NCBI GenBank assembly: GCA_028292315.1
Contig: JAQGMO010000357.1
Coordinates: 1 to 44,119 of the forward strand
Length of the DNA: 44,119 nucleotides
Origin: Herminiimonas sp.
GTDB taxonomy: Bacteria; Pseudomonadota; Gammaproteobacteria; Burkholderiales; Burkholderiaceae_D
Direction of reading: 5' to 3'
In this document: positions 7,966 to 16,216 of the stretch, piece after piece
How positions within the stretch are numbered: position 1 is the stretch's first letter
Layout: each line of letters starts with the position of its first letter
The notes under the pieces: generated by a model
What the model was told of the DNA's origin: nothing
The model's database searches: none
Seen by the model: the letters and a program-made list of their open reading frames with translations, nothing else
Position numbers and translations under genes: made by a program

Positions 7966-9987
7966 TTGGCCAATGACCAGGCGCAGTCATCCTTGCCGCG
8001 TGAATCCGAAGCGGATGCGCTTTTCGAACAGCAGGTAAAAAAGGCGGAAGAATTCATTGCCCAGGAAGAGGGCGTCACCAACCGGCATCATGGTTGGCTC
8101 GGGGCGCTGATCACCTTGCTGCTGGTAGGAATGTCGCTGTTTCACCTCTACGCCGCGTATTCGATTGTCCCGACCGCGGTGCTGCGACCGGTTCATGTGG
8201 GCCTGATGCTGGTGCTGACTTTCCTGCTTTTCCCGGTGGGAGCACGGTTTCGAGACCGCGTTATGTGGTTCGACATCGTGCTGCTGCTGCTCGGTGCGGC
8301 GAGCATTGCTTACCTGCTGGCGGGCGGCGATGATTTCTGGGACCGCAACAGTGAACCGGCCGCCATCGACATCTGGATGGGCCTTGCGCTGATCGTGCTG
8401 GTGCTGGAGGCGGCCAGGCGCACCACCGGCTGGGTCATGCCGCTGGTGGTCATGCTGTTCATTTGCTACGCGTACCTCGGACCCTGGCTGCCTGGGCAAT
8501 GGGCGCATCGCGGCTATGATACCGCCAGCATCGTCGGCGTCATGTACATGACGCTTGAAGGAATATTCGGCACCGCAATCGATGTCTCCGCCACCTTGAT
8601 TATCCTGTTCACGATATACGGCGCGTTCCTCCAGCAGTCCGGGGCCGGCAAGTTCTTTCTGGATTTTTCATTTGCGGCGCTCGGTTCCAAACCGTCCGGA
8701 GTAGGGCGCACCGTGGTGCTGTCGTCTTTCTTGCTGGGCGGGCCATCCGGGTCGGGAGTCGCCACCACCGTCACGATCGGATCGGTTGCGTATCCAATGA
8801 TGAAACGGGCCGGCTATGACCCGGCGGCCGCGGGCGGTTTGCTGGCGGCCGGCGGCCTGGGCGCCATCATTTCGCCGCCGGTGCTCGGCGCGGCGGCGTT
8901 CCTGATTGCGGAATTCCTGAAGATATCCTACACGGCCGTGCTACTGATGTCGGTCATACCGACCCTGCTGTACTATTTTTCACTACTGCTGATGGTGGAA
9001 CTTGATTCACGCCGTTACAGGCTGCGCCTGGCCGACGGCGATGCGGCGGTCGGCCAACCCCGGTCACGGGCTGCGGTGCTGCTGGGCATGATGCGTCGCC
9101 AGGGCTATCATTTCCTGTCTCTGCTTTCGATCCTGGCTTTCATGCTCGCCGGCTTTTCGCCATCCATGTCGGTATTCTGGGCCACGGTGGTCACCGCCGC
9201 CACCGTGTTCGTCGGCCGTCCGGTCAGGCAGGCGTTGCGCGGTGTCTGGCAAGCCTTGCGCGACGGTTCGCTGCAGATGCTTAATGTCGCGGCCACCTGT
9301 GCCGCGGCGGGGCTGATTGTCGGCATTGTCGCCAAGACCGGGCTGGGGCTCAAGTTCAGTAATATCGTGATTTCCTATGCCGGTGGCGACCTGTTCCTGA
9401 CGGCGCTGTTTACGGCTCTGGTCGTGTGGGTGGTGGGCCTTGCGGTGCCGGTGACCGCAAGCTACATTATTTGTGCGGTAATCGCGGCGCCCGCGCTAAT
9501 CAAGCTGGGTGTGCCCGACTATGCTGCGCATATGTTTATTTTCTATTACGCGGTTTTGTCGGAAGTGTCGCCGCCGACCGCGCTCGCGCCATTTGCGGCC
9601 GCCGCAATTACCGGCGCCGACCCTTACAAGACCACGCTGCAGTCATGGAAATACACGATGCCGGCATTTGTCGTGCCCTTCATGTTCGTGTTGACGCCGG
9701 ACGGAGTCGGGTTGCTGCTAAAGACACCGCCTGGCGGCGATTGGTCCCAGGTTGCATGGATCGGGGCCAGCGCCTGCATCGGGATCGGCGCCATCGCCGC
9801 CGGGCTGCAAGGGTGGCTGTTTCAACGATGTGTCTGGGTTGAGCGGCTGCTGCTGATGGCAGGAGGGCTGGCGCTCGTCTATCCTCATCCCGTCAGTGAT
9901 GCGGCAGGGTTTGGATTGCTGGTCGCTGCAGTCGTGATCCATGTGGTGCGCTTACGGTTTGCCAAGGCCGCTGTCGTAAAAATTTGA
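7966..9987 (+). CDS. TRAP transporter fused permease (4TM + 12TM)
   Basis: This is a 673-residue fused TRAP permease of the kind paired with TAXI binding proteins. After about 45 soluble residues come the small (DctQ-like) four-helix part and then the large DctM-like part. Family signatures include GAFLQQSGAGKFFLDFSFAA, the Gly-rich SSFLLGGPSGSGVATTVTIGSVAYPMMKRAGYDP, AAGGLGAIISPPVLGAAAFLIAEFL and YYAVLSEVSPPTALAPFAAAAITGADP. The start is a TTG at 7966, placed seven bases after GAGGAGA; the nearby ATG at 7973 is in another frame, so TTG is the only start that uses this ribosome-binding site. It is co-directional with the binding protein gene and very probably in the same operon. It imports an unidentified substrate using an ion gradient. 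Confidence 0.93.
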   Translation: MANDQAQSSLPRESEADALFEQQVKKAEEFIAQEEGVTNRHHGWLGALITLLLVGMSLFHLYAAYSIVPTAVLRPVHVGLMLVLTFLLFPVGARFRDRVMWFDIVLLLLGAASIAYLLAGGDDFWDRNSEPAAIDIWMGLALIVLVLEAARRTTGWVMPLVVMLFICYAYLGPWLPGQWAHRGYDTASIVGVMYMTLEGIFGTAIDVSATLIILFTIYGAFLQQSGAGKFFLDFSFAALGSKPSGVGRTVVLSSFLLGGPSGSGVATTVTIGSVAYPMMKRAGYDPAAAGGLLAAGGLGAIISPPVLGAAAFLIAEFLKISYTAVLLMSVIPTLLYYFSLLLMVELDSRRYRLRLADGDAAVGQPRSRAAVLLGMMRRQGYHFLSLLSILAFMLAGFSPSMSVFWATVVTAATVFVGRPVRQALRGVWQALRDGSLQMLNVAATCAAAGLIVGIVAKTGLGLKFSNIVISYAGGDLFLTALFTALVVWVVGLAVPVTASYIICAVIAAPALIKLGVPDYAAHMFIFYYAVLSEVSPPTALAPFAAAAITGADPYKTTLQSWKYTMPAFVVPFMFVLTPDGVGLLLKTPPGGDWSQVAWIGASACIGIGAIAAGLQGWLFQRCVWVERLLLMAGGLALVYPHPVSDAAGFGLLVAAVVIHVVRLRFAKAAVVKI

Positions 9988-10131
9988 GCGCGTAAGTGGA
10001 AACCGGCAAAGGCGTAAGCCGGCAAGCCGGACAACACGCCGGTCGGCAGGGCAGCCGGCAGCGGCACGCCGGCAAGCACGGTGGCGCGCCGGCATGACGG
10101 ACAGGAAAGGATAGCGGGGGCATCAGGTAGT

Positions 10132-12048
10132 TCAGGATGGCTTGTGCTTGTACGGGGATGCGTTCGGGCTGGCACGGTTGAAAACGCCAACATCGGTTCT
10201 TGGCTTGATCAGGATATTCAGGTTCGTCGACCTAATCTTTGGGTCACCAAATCCGGCAGTGCCATCGAGTTCGAAGAGGACTGTGGTCTCGACTTCCAAG
10301 GTCGCTGTACTTTCCGGATGTCTTATTTCGCCCGCCATGGTATCCCCCAGAGTGAGAGAGCGGACGTCGTCCGACCAGGCCGTGAATACAAGCTTGATTT
10401 GCCCGGTTGAATGTCGCTCGAAAGTATAGGACGTATCCAGTTTCGGTTTCGGGTACACCGAACGGCTATCCCATGTCTTGATTGGGAAATCGATATTATG
10501 TAACAGATAGGCATCCCAAAAAAAATCGAGCATTCTACTGTTCGCCACAGAACTGACGTGATACGGCAGAACGCCATTTTCGCCCTCCCCAATATATTTG
10601 ACGAATTGATCAATTGTTTCGCAATCGTAAGTCGTGCCGTCTTTGCCGGTCAGGAAGTACTTGGTCAAATCGAAATTGCGCGCGAAATCCTCATCAAAAA
10701 AGTTCACCAGATCGCGCTGGAAAGTAACCTGGCTTTCCAGCGAATCCGATGTACCCGGAATATTTGGGAAATACTGTCTTTTGGCTGCATCTTCCCATTC
10801 CGCTATTCGCTCGACGGTGGTGTCAATCGTAGCTGAAATAGTCCGGTTCGTGGCGCGCCGCTGTCCTTCCTTCAGTAAGCCATCCAGGAATCGCATGCCA
10901 CGTCTTTTGTCATTCTTGTCCACATATTTGAGGAAAATATTGGAATTCTCGTCGTCTTGTGGCATCCCGAAAACCATTTCGAAATAAATCATCAATGCGT
11001 CATATACCCTTTGTTCAAATTGTGAAGGGCCGGAACTATGCAATCCATAGTAAAGACCATGATTGACGAACACGAAGGCAATCACATTCTTCATGTAACG
11101 TTCCCTGTCTCTGGGGACGTGAGTCATGAACGCCTTATTCTTTCCGAGTTCGTCTACTAGCTCAGCCAGCATTATTTTCGCTTCAAGGGGAAAGTTTTCA
11201 AACGCCTTTTCAGTTCGACCCGGGCTTTCTGTTTTTGGCCGTATGGGCAACATGCTGTTACTCTTGATTATTCTGGCTGGGAGAATGTTGTCGCAAATGC
11301 TGCGCGCAACCTTGCTCATCTCACTCCAATCAAAATTGTGTTCCTTTCCCGGGGCCGGCAAGAGTTCATTCGCACCGTCCTCGGTCCGATTACGTATGAA
11401 GTCCGCGATTGGATCCACAAGCGGCCTGCATGCCTCGCCGAAAGCCTGCAGCCATGCCCTCGGCTTTCGGGTCTCGTCCGCGAAAAACAACCCCGCAAAA
11501 TCCGCCGCAGCAATTTCATCCAGCGTTCTTCTTAACGACGCCAGGTTCATTTTCCATTCCGGCGGCCGGCTGAGATGGATGGATACCGGGTCGCCGGAAG
11601 GCGAGTCGGGCGGATTTAACTTGGCGTTAAAACTCTTCCGCCGCGAAGAGTTCCGGCCATTTTCGAGCTGAAACGGCGGAGGCGTGAAACGCGGACTGGG
11701 CTCGCCGGATGGGAACTGCCTGGGGCGAGACGGCTTGGCCGGGGTGCTCAAAGTCGGATACGTTGCGAACGTTTGCGGTTGCGGCTTACGGATCTTGGCG
11801 GGTGTCGGGACGCGCCGCTTTCGCGGCGTGCGCAGTTCGGTTACCACCGGTGCTGCCAGGCTGTTCGAGTCAACGGCGCGCGCCTGTTTTTTTTCTCCGA
11901 ATGACGACGTGCTCGACGACACGGTGCTTCGATGCGATTTCGTCGACGATGTTTCGCTCGCCGAGGAAGTGCCCGCGGAAGTCACGTTCCCGGTTCTGCT
12001 TGCCCGCCCCGGGGTTGCCGAACGGCTCGTCCTCCTGAAGTCTGCCAT
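10132..12048 (-). CDS. Large protein of unknown function with Ser/Thr/Pro-rich N-terminus; effector-like
   Basis: This is a 638-residue protein I do not recognise. Residues 1-55 are strongly Ser/Thr/Arg-rich (MADFRRTSRSATPGRASR then repeated SS/TS), and 75-160 are Pro/Lys/Arg-rich and probably disordered. From about 165 the sequence becomes an ordinary folded, mainly helical domain, then an aromatic-rich C-terminal half (e.g. RYMKNVIAFVFVNHGLYYGL; MLDFFWDAYLLHNIDFPIKTW) and a beta-rich end. There is no signal peptide, membrane helix or familiar catalytic motif. The N-terminal composition and domain layout resemble type III secretion substrates; this is inference. The middle of the gene is visibly more A/T-rich than neighbouring genes, which hints at transfer. 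It stands alone: convergent with the TRAP permease, downstream of tamB on the same strand with a 202-bp gap. ATG 12048 has a weak AGGGAC ribosome-binding site. Confidence 0.75.
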   Translation of the reverse strand: MADFRRTSRSATPGRASRTGNVTSAGTSSASETSSTKSHRSTVSSSTSSFGEKKQARAVDSNSLAAPVVTELRTPRKRRVPTPAKIRKPQPQTFATYPTLSTPAKPSRPRQFPSGEPSPRFTPPPFQLENGRNSSRRKSFNAKLNPPDSPSGDPVSIHLSRPPEWKMNLASLRRTLDEIAAADFAGLFFADETRKPRAWLQAFGEACRPLVDPIADFIRNRTEDGANELLPAPGKEHNFDWSEMSKVARSICDNILPARIIKSNSMLPIRPKTESPGRTEKAFENFPLEAKIMLAELVDELGKNKAFMTHVPRDRERYMKNVIAFVFVNHGLYYGLHSSGPSQFEQRVYDALMIYFEMVFGMPQDDENSNIFLKYVDKNDKRRGMRFLDGLLKEGQRRATNRTISATIDTTVERIAEWEDAAKRQYFPNIPGTSDSLESQVTFQRDLVNFFDEDFARNFDLTKYFLTGKDGTTYDCETIDQFVKYIGEGENGVLPYHVSSVANSRMLDFFWDAYLLHNIDFPIKTWDSRSVYPKPKLDTSYTFERHSTGQIKLVFTAWSDDVRSLTLGDTMAGEIRHPESTATLEVETTVLFELDGTAGFGDPKIRSTNLNILIKPRTDVGVFNRASPNASPYKHKPS

Positions 12049-12160
12049 GATTTAGGTCCCTTGCAAAAATGCGTGATGGTGCTGGCGATCGCGATGATCG
12101 CGGCATTTGGTTTGATCGATATGGATGCACTGGCCGCGCAACATCTCACCGACCTAGGCA

Positions 12161-12188
12161 TGAGTAACATCATTGCGGAAATGGTTCC
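12161..12188 (-). promoter_or_regulatory. Weak hrp-box-like motif upstream of the effector-like gene
   Basis: On the minus strand GGAACC (12183-12188) is followed after 15 bases by TTACTCA (12161-12167). HrpL-type hrp boxes read GGAACC-N15/16-CCACNNA; the first half and spacing fit, while the second half has TT in place of CC. It lies 113 bases before the ATG at 12048. A chance match is quite possible. Confidence 0.2.
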
Positions 12189-12250
12189 ATCGACACGAAG
12201 CCCGCCGGACCGGGAGCACCTAATGCCTGCCGCGCAAACGACCGCGATTA

Positions 12251-15200
12251 TCAGTCGAACGCGATGTTGTAGAACAGCGAAAGTACACTGCGGGTGCCGG
12301 CCTCGGCTTCAATCGTGAGCCGCGGCGTTAGCGTGTAACGCAACAGCACCGCACTGGTCGCGGTTTGCAAGCCTTGCTGATAACTGACATAGAGCCGCGA
12401 GGAAATCTGCTTGCCGAGCGTGATAATCCGCTGCTGCAGCGTGTCATTGCTGGTGGACAGACTAAGTGTATCGAGCCCGAACGCGGTCGCCAGTTGCGAT
12501 TGCACGCCTGCGGCGGCACTATCGGCAAGCAATGCGCCGGCGGCGCTTTGCAGTGCACCAAGATCAGCGCCGCCCGCCGCATTAAGCCGGCTGCCGAGCA
12601 CCAGCCAGGATAGCTTTTCCGCATCGGGCACGGAAGGTTCGGAAACCAGCGTCACGCGCGGCGCCAGTACCGTGCCGCGCACGCTGACGCCGGCTTCTAC
12701 TTCCTGGCCGCGCCGCATGGCAAGAATGTCGAGCGCCGGATTATTGATCGGTCCGGTAAAGCGCAGCAAACCCTGTTCGATCACAAGCGCGCGGCCATAT
12801 GCAGTATAGGTTCCTTTTGTAACCTTGAGCGTCCCCTGCGCCTGCGGCGGCTCACCGCCGGCACTCACCAGGCGGACCTCTCCCTGCAGGGTCGCATCGA
12901 TGCCGCGGCCTTTCAGGCTGACGCCCTCGCCGAGCGAAATGCCGACATCGAGCGCCGCGGCGATCTGTCCGGACGATTTTTTGGCGCGACCGACGATTAC
13001 CACGTCATCCGACAATTGCGGCGCGCCCTGGCGGCCGATATCGAAAAAGCCGGAGTCGACCGCGAACTTGCCGTTTATCTTTGCTTTCCCTTCCGCCAGC
13101 ATGACCTGGGTTCGTCCGCTGATAACCAGCTTGCGGTCGGGCCGATTCAACAGCGGATAGCGCCCGGCTTCCAGTACCAGCTGCGCCGCCGGCTTGCCGC
13201 TTGCCAGGTCGATCGGGCCGGTCATTTGCAACTGGCCGTCGCCGCTTTGGAACCGCAAGCGCGTTACCAGCAATTCGGTGCCGCGGAACTCGCTTTCCAG
13301 CACGCCTTGCCGCAGGTCGACGCCGAGGTCCGAAAAAAAGAATCGCAATTCGCTGCCGTTAACCTGCCCGGTCAGACGCGGCGCGGCGAACGTGCCGCCC
13401 AGCGCGACGGCGCTTTGAACGCGCCCTTCGGCGCTGAGCGTGGGTGAAATCAGGGGCCCCGCCCACGCAATCGATGGAACGTCGATCCGGGCGGTGCCGG
13501 AGAGCGCTGCGCCGGGTGCGATCGAGAAGCGGTTTACCCCGCCTGACATGCGGGTGCTGGCATTAATGTCGATATGACCGAGCTGGCGGCCGTCGGCGGC
13601 CAGCTGCAGCGTTATCTGTCCATTGGACGCGCTTGCACTGGCTTCGAGCCGGTTCAGGCCGAGCGCCACCGGCGCATCGCCACGCATTACGATGTCGCCG
13701 TGGCGCCGGCGCGCGTTGATGGAGCCGGAGATTGTATCGGCGATATTCACATCCCACTCGCCATCGACCACCAGGTCGCTGCCGAGCGCCGGCGCCGGGC
13801 TTACGAATTTCAAGACCTGCGCGATGTCCAGTCGTTCGACCCGTCCGCGCGTGACAATCCGGTCCGGTTCGCGCAGGAATTGCGCGACGTCGACCAGCGC
13901 CGCGCTGGCTTCAAGCCGGAACCGGCTGAGCTGTATGCGCTGCGCCGAGATGCTTACTGGCGCAGGCGCCGCCAGCCGTGCAGTGAATCGGCCGCTTGCA
14001 TCAACCCGGTCGATCGTGCCTTGCCACTGCGGTGCGCGCGCCAGATCGCGCAAGCCGCCGGTCGCCTTGAGAGCCCATCCCTGCTGCGGCTCCCTGACTG
14101 TGAGATCGATAACATGTTGCGCACTGGTGCCATGCGCCCTGAGCGTGGCCTGTTCAGCCCGCAATTCGCCGGATGACATTTCTTGCAAGTCAAGCTCCAG
14201 GGCGAGCGGTGCGGAGGGCTGCGTCCCGAACCGCATGCGAGCCGAGATTGCGGCCAGCTGTTGGGTGCCGCTTCTCACGCCGCGCGCACTGCCTTCGATC
14301 GCGGCGGCATCGATGAATAACGGGTTGGCGCGATCGATATCAATATCGGCCTTTCCTTGCGAAGTGTCGATTTGCGCGCCGGCCGGAATGCGCACGCGGC
14401 TGGCTTTCCATTCCGCGCTGATGTGCGGCCGCGCCATAGTGCCGCGAGCGCTGCCGTTCAGGTCGATCGCGCCGCTGAAGCCGGGACCAAGCTGTTCGAG
14501 TTGGGGCGCATTTAAAGCAAATGTCAGCCGCGAAGTTTTCTGGGAAAGTTCGCCCTGCAATGTCAACTGATTGGCCCCGGCGCGTAACAGCAGATTGGGA
14601 ACGTTGATGCGGTCGCCGCGCAATTGGGCTTGTCCGTCGCCTTGCAATGGCTGGCCCGACAGCCGGCTGTCGGCGATCCGGAATGCCAGGTCGGCCGTCA
14701 ATTGCGGTGCGCGGGCGCCGCGCACGGAAAAATTTCCATTCAGGTCCAGTGCCGGCAATTGCGGGAAGTCGCCCAGGTCCTGCAACCGGAAACGGCTGAC
14801 GCGGCCTTCCGCGCTGAATGTTTGCCGGTCGGTCAGCCCGGCATGGCCGCTCAGGTTTATGCGCGCCTCGCCGAGACGCAGTTCGGCACGGTCGACGCTC
14901 AGGCCGGTATCGGCGAGCAGCGCATGCGCAGACAGCATCAGGCTGTTTTTCTTGAGCGGCTCGCTGAGGGCGATCGTGAACTCTTGCTTGCCGCCCGCGT
15001 GGCGTATCGTCACGTTGCCGGCCAGCCGGGTTTGCCGCAGCGTTTTATCCACGCGTTGCAAATCGAGCGCCCTGGTCTCGAGCGCAAGCATCACCGCGCC
15101 ATCCGAGTAACTGCCGTTGCCGGTCACGGTGCCGGCCGGCCGCGCGGCTGATCCCAATGCCATGACGATATCATCGAAATAAAACTTCCCGGCGCTTTGC

Positions 15201-16216
15201 CGGAGCCGCATGCGCAAGCTCGCCAATGGCAATTTCCTTTCGTTATACATGCCGGCCTGCGGGTTGCTCAGCGTCAGGTCGCCATTGCCGTCCGCCCCGA
15301 CCGCGAGCCGCAGGTCGAGCTGTGTACCCGGCAACCCGGGCGCCAGCGCAGCGAGGTCCAGTCCGGCGACTTCCAGGTTGGCATTGCCCAGAGCCTGATC
15401 GGAAAATGGTTTCAGCACGGCGCCGCCCCTGACTTGTGCCGTTGCTTTGGCCTGTGTGACGGCAAGGTCGATGCTGGCGACGAGTTCGGCCAGGCTGCCG
15501 TTGAGGCCGATGCGGCCGCGGGCGCCGACTGTCCGCTGTTCGATGTTGGCTTCAGCGCCGCTCGAAACCTCACCATTTACGGCAAACGGCGGCGTCGCTC
15601 CCAGCGTCAGCTTGCCGCTGAAATCGCCGGTCACTGGACGGCTATCCGTCAGCGAGCGCACGGCGAGCCGGTCCAGCCCGAGCTGATAACGCGCGCCGTC
15701 GAAATCGAGGTTGAACGCGAACCCCCCCAGTTCGACTACGTTGACCGGACCCCAGCCGATACTGCCCGCATCGACCTGCACTTGGTCGATGTGCAGTTTA
15801 ACCGGCAATGCGAGGGTGTCGGGCATCCGTAGCGGTTCCGTTTCCTGCTCGATTTTGCTGGTGATCTTAAGATGACCGATACGCAACAGGGTAACGTGCA
15901 GGCTGCGTTGCAATAGTTCGGCCGGCCGCCAGTCGAATTGCAGATCCTTTAGCAGGATTTGCTGGCTTGCCGTTTCGATCCGGAGTTCACCGATCCGCAA
16001 TGGGCCGGCCAGACGGCCCTGTATGCCGGTTGACTGCATGGCGCCGCCGACGCTCCGGTTCAACAGTGAAAATGCGACGCGCGCTCCGCTGCCGGTCTGC
16101 ATCAGCCAGGCGCCGAGCGCCACCAGCAGGACAGCGATTCCGGCAATGACAAGCAGCGCCGTACGGGCGCCATGGCGGCCGGCCGGGGAGGATGGTTTGT
16201 GGTCGTCAGAAGCCAT
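12251..16216 (-). CDS. tamB: TamB: translocation and assembly module inner-membrane component
   Basis: This is a 1321-residue protein with an N-terminal membrane anchor (TALLVIAGIAVLLVALGAWLM, about 18-40) followed by a very long, beta-strand-rich AsmA/TamB-type periplasmic region and the DUF490 (TamB) domain at the C-terminus, ending in RLTIEAEAGTRSVLSLFYNIAFD. TamB proteins form a hydrophobic groove bridging inner and outer membranes and work with TamA in envelope biogenesis (autotransporter assembly or phospholipid transport). Length and architecture match the family. The ATG at 16216 is chosen because it overlaps the tamA stop by 11 bases, a typical coupled arrangement; the longer frame to 16423 lies inside tamA. 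The opposite strand carries many long spurious open frames because the gene is GC-rich. Confidence 0.93.
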   Translation of the reverse strand: MASDDHKPSSPAGRHGARTALLVIAGIAVLLVALGAWLMQTGSGARVAFSLLNRSVGGAMQSTGIQGRLAGPLRIGELRIETASQQILLKDLQFDWRPAELLQRSLHVTLLRIGHLKITSKIEQETEPLRMPDTLALPVKLHIDQVQVDAGSIGWGPVNVVELGGFAFNLDFDGARYQLGLDRLAVRSLTDSRPVTGDFSGKLTLGATPPFAVNGEVSSGAEANIEQRTVGARGRIGLNGSLAELVASIDLAVTQAKATAQVRGGAVLKPFSDQALGNANLEVAGLDLAALAPGLPGTQLDLRLAVGADGNGDLTLSNPQAGMYNERKLPLASLRMRLRQSAGKFYFDDIVMALGSAARPAGTVTGNGSYSDGAVMLALETRALDLQRVDKTLRQTRLAGNVTIRHAGGKQEFTIALSEPLKKNSLMLSAHALLADTGLSVDRAELRLGEARINLSGHAGLTDRQTFSAEGRVSRFRLQDLGDFPQLPALDLNGNFSVRGARAPQLTADLAFRIADSRLSGQPLQGDGQAQLRGDRINVPNLLLRAGANQLTLQGELSQKTSRLTFALNAPQLEQLGPGFSGAIDLNGSARGTMARPHISAEWKASRVRIPAGAQIDTSQGKADIDIDRANPLFIDAAAIEGSARGVRSGTQQLAAISARMRFGTQPSAPLALELDLQEMSSGELRAEQATLRAHGTSAQHVIDLTVREPQQGWALKATGGLRDLARAPQWQGTIDRVDASGRFTARLAAPAPVSISAQRIQLSRFRLEASAALVDVAQFLREPDRIVTRGRVERLDIAQVLKFVSPAPALGSDLVVDGEWDVNIADTISGSINARRRHGDIVMRGDAPVALGLNRLEASASASNGQITLQLAADGRQLGHIDINASTRMSGGVNRFSIAPGAALSGTARIDVPSIAWAGPLISPTLSAEGRVQSAVALGGTFAAPRLTGQVNGSELRFFFSDLGVDLRQGVLESEFRGTELLVTRLRFQSGDGQLQMTGPIDLASGKPAAQLVLEAGRYPLLNRPDRKLVISGRTQVMLAEGKAKINGKFAVDSGFFDIGRQGAPQLSDDVVIVGRAKKSSGQIAAALDVGISLGEGVSLKGRGIDATLQGEVRLVSAGGEPPQAQGTLKVTKGTYTAYGRALVIEQGLLRFTGPINNPALDILAMRRGQEVEAGVSVRGTVLAPRVTLVSEPSVPDAEKLSWLVLGSRLNAAGGADLGALQSAAGALLADSAAAGVQSQLATAFGLDTLSLSTSNDTLQQRIITLGKQISSRLYVSYQQGLQTATSAVLLRYTLTPRLTIEAEAGTRSVLSLFYNIAFD

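Noticed and set aside
9988-10131. Cluster of GCCGGC-type short repeats between the TRAP permease and the effector-like gene
   Set aside because: Copies are short and irregular; I could not define a consistent repeat unit or stem, so it may just be GC-rich terminator-like sequence.
12076-12318. Plus-strand frame beginning MVLAIAMIAAFGLIDMDALA, resembling a signal peptide
   Set aside because: It has no ribosome-binding site, becomes low-quality sequence after about 50 residues and runs into the end of tamB on the other strand.
13623-14570. Long plus-strand frames opposite tamB, including a 315-residue one
   Set aside because: Composition is that of antisense GC-rich coding sequence (Arg/Ser/Ala-rich, no domain); tamB on the minus strand is complete and recognisable.
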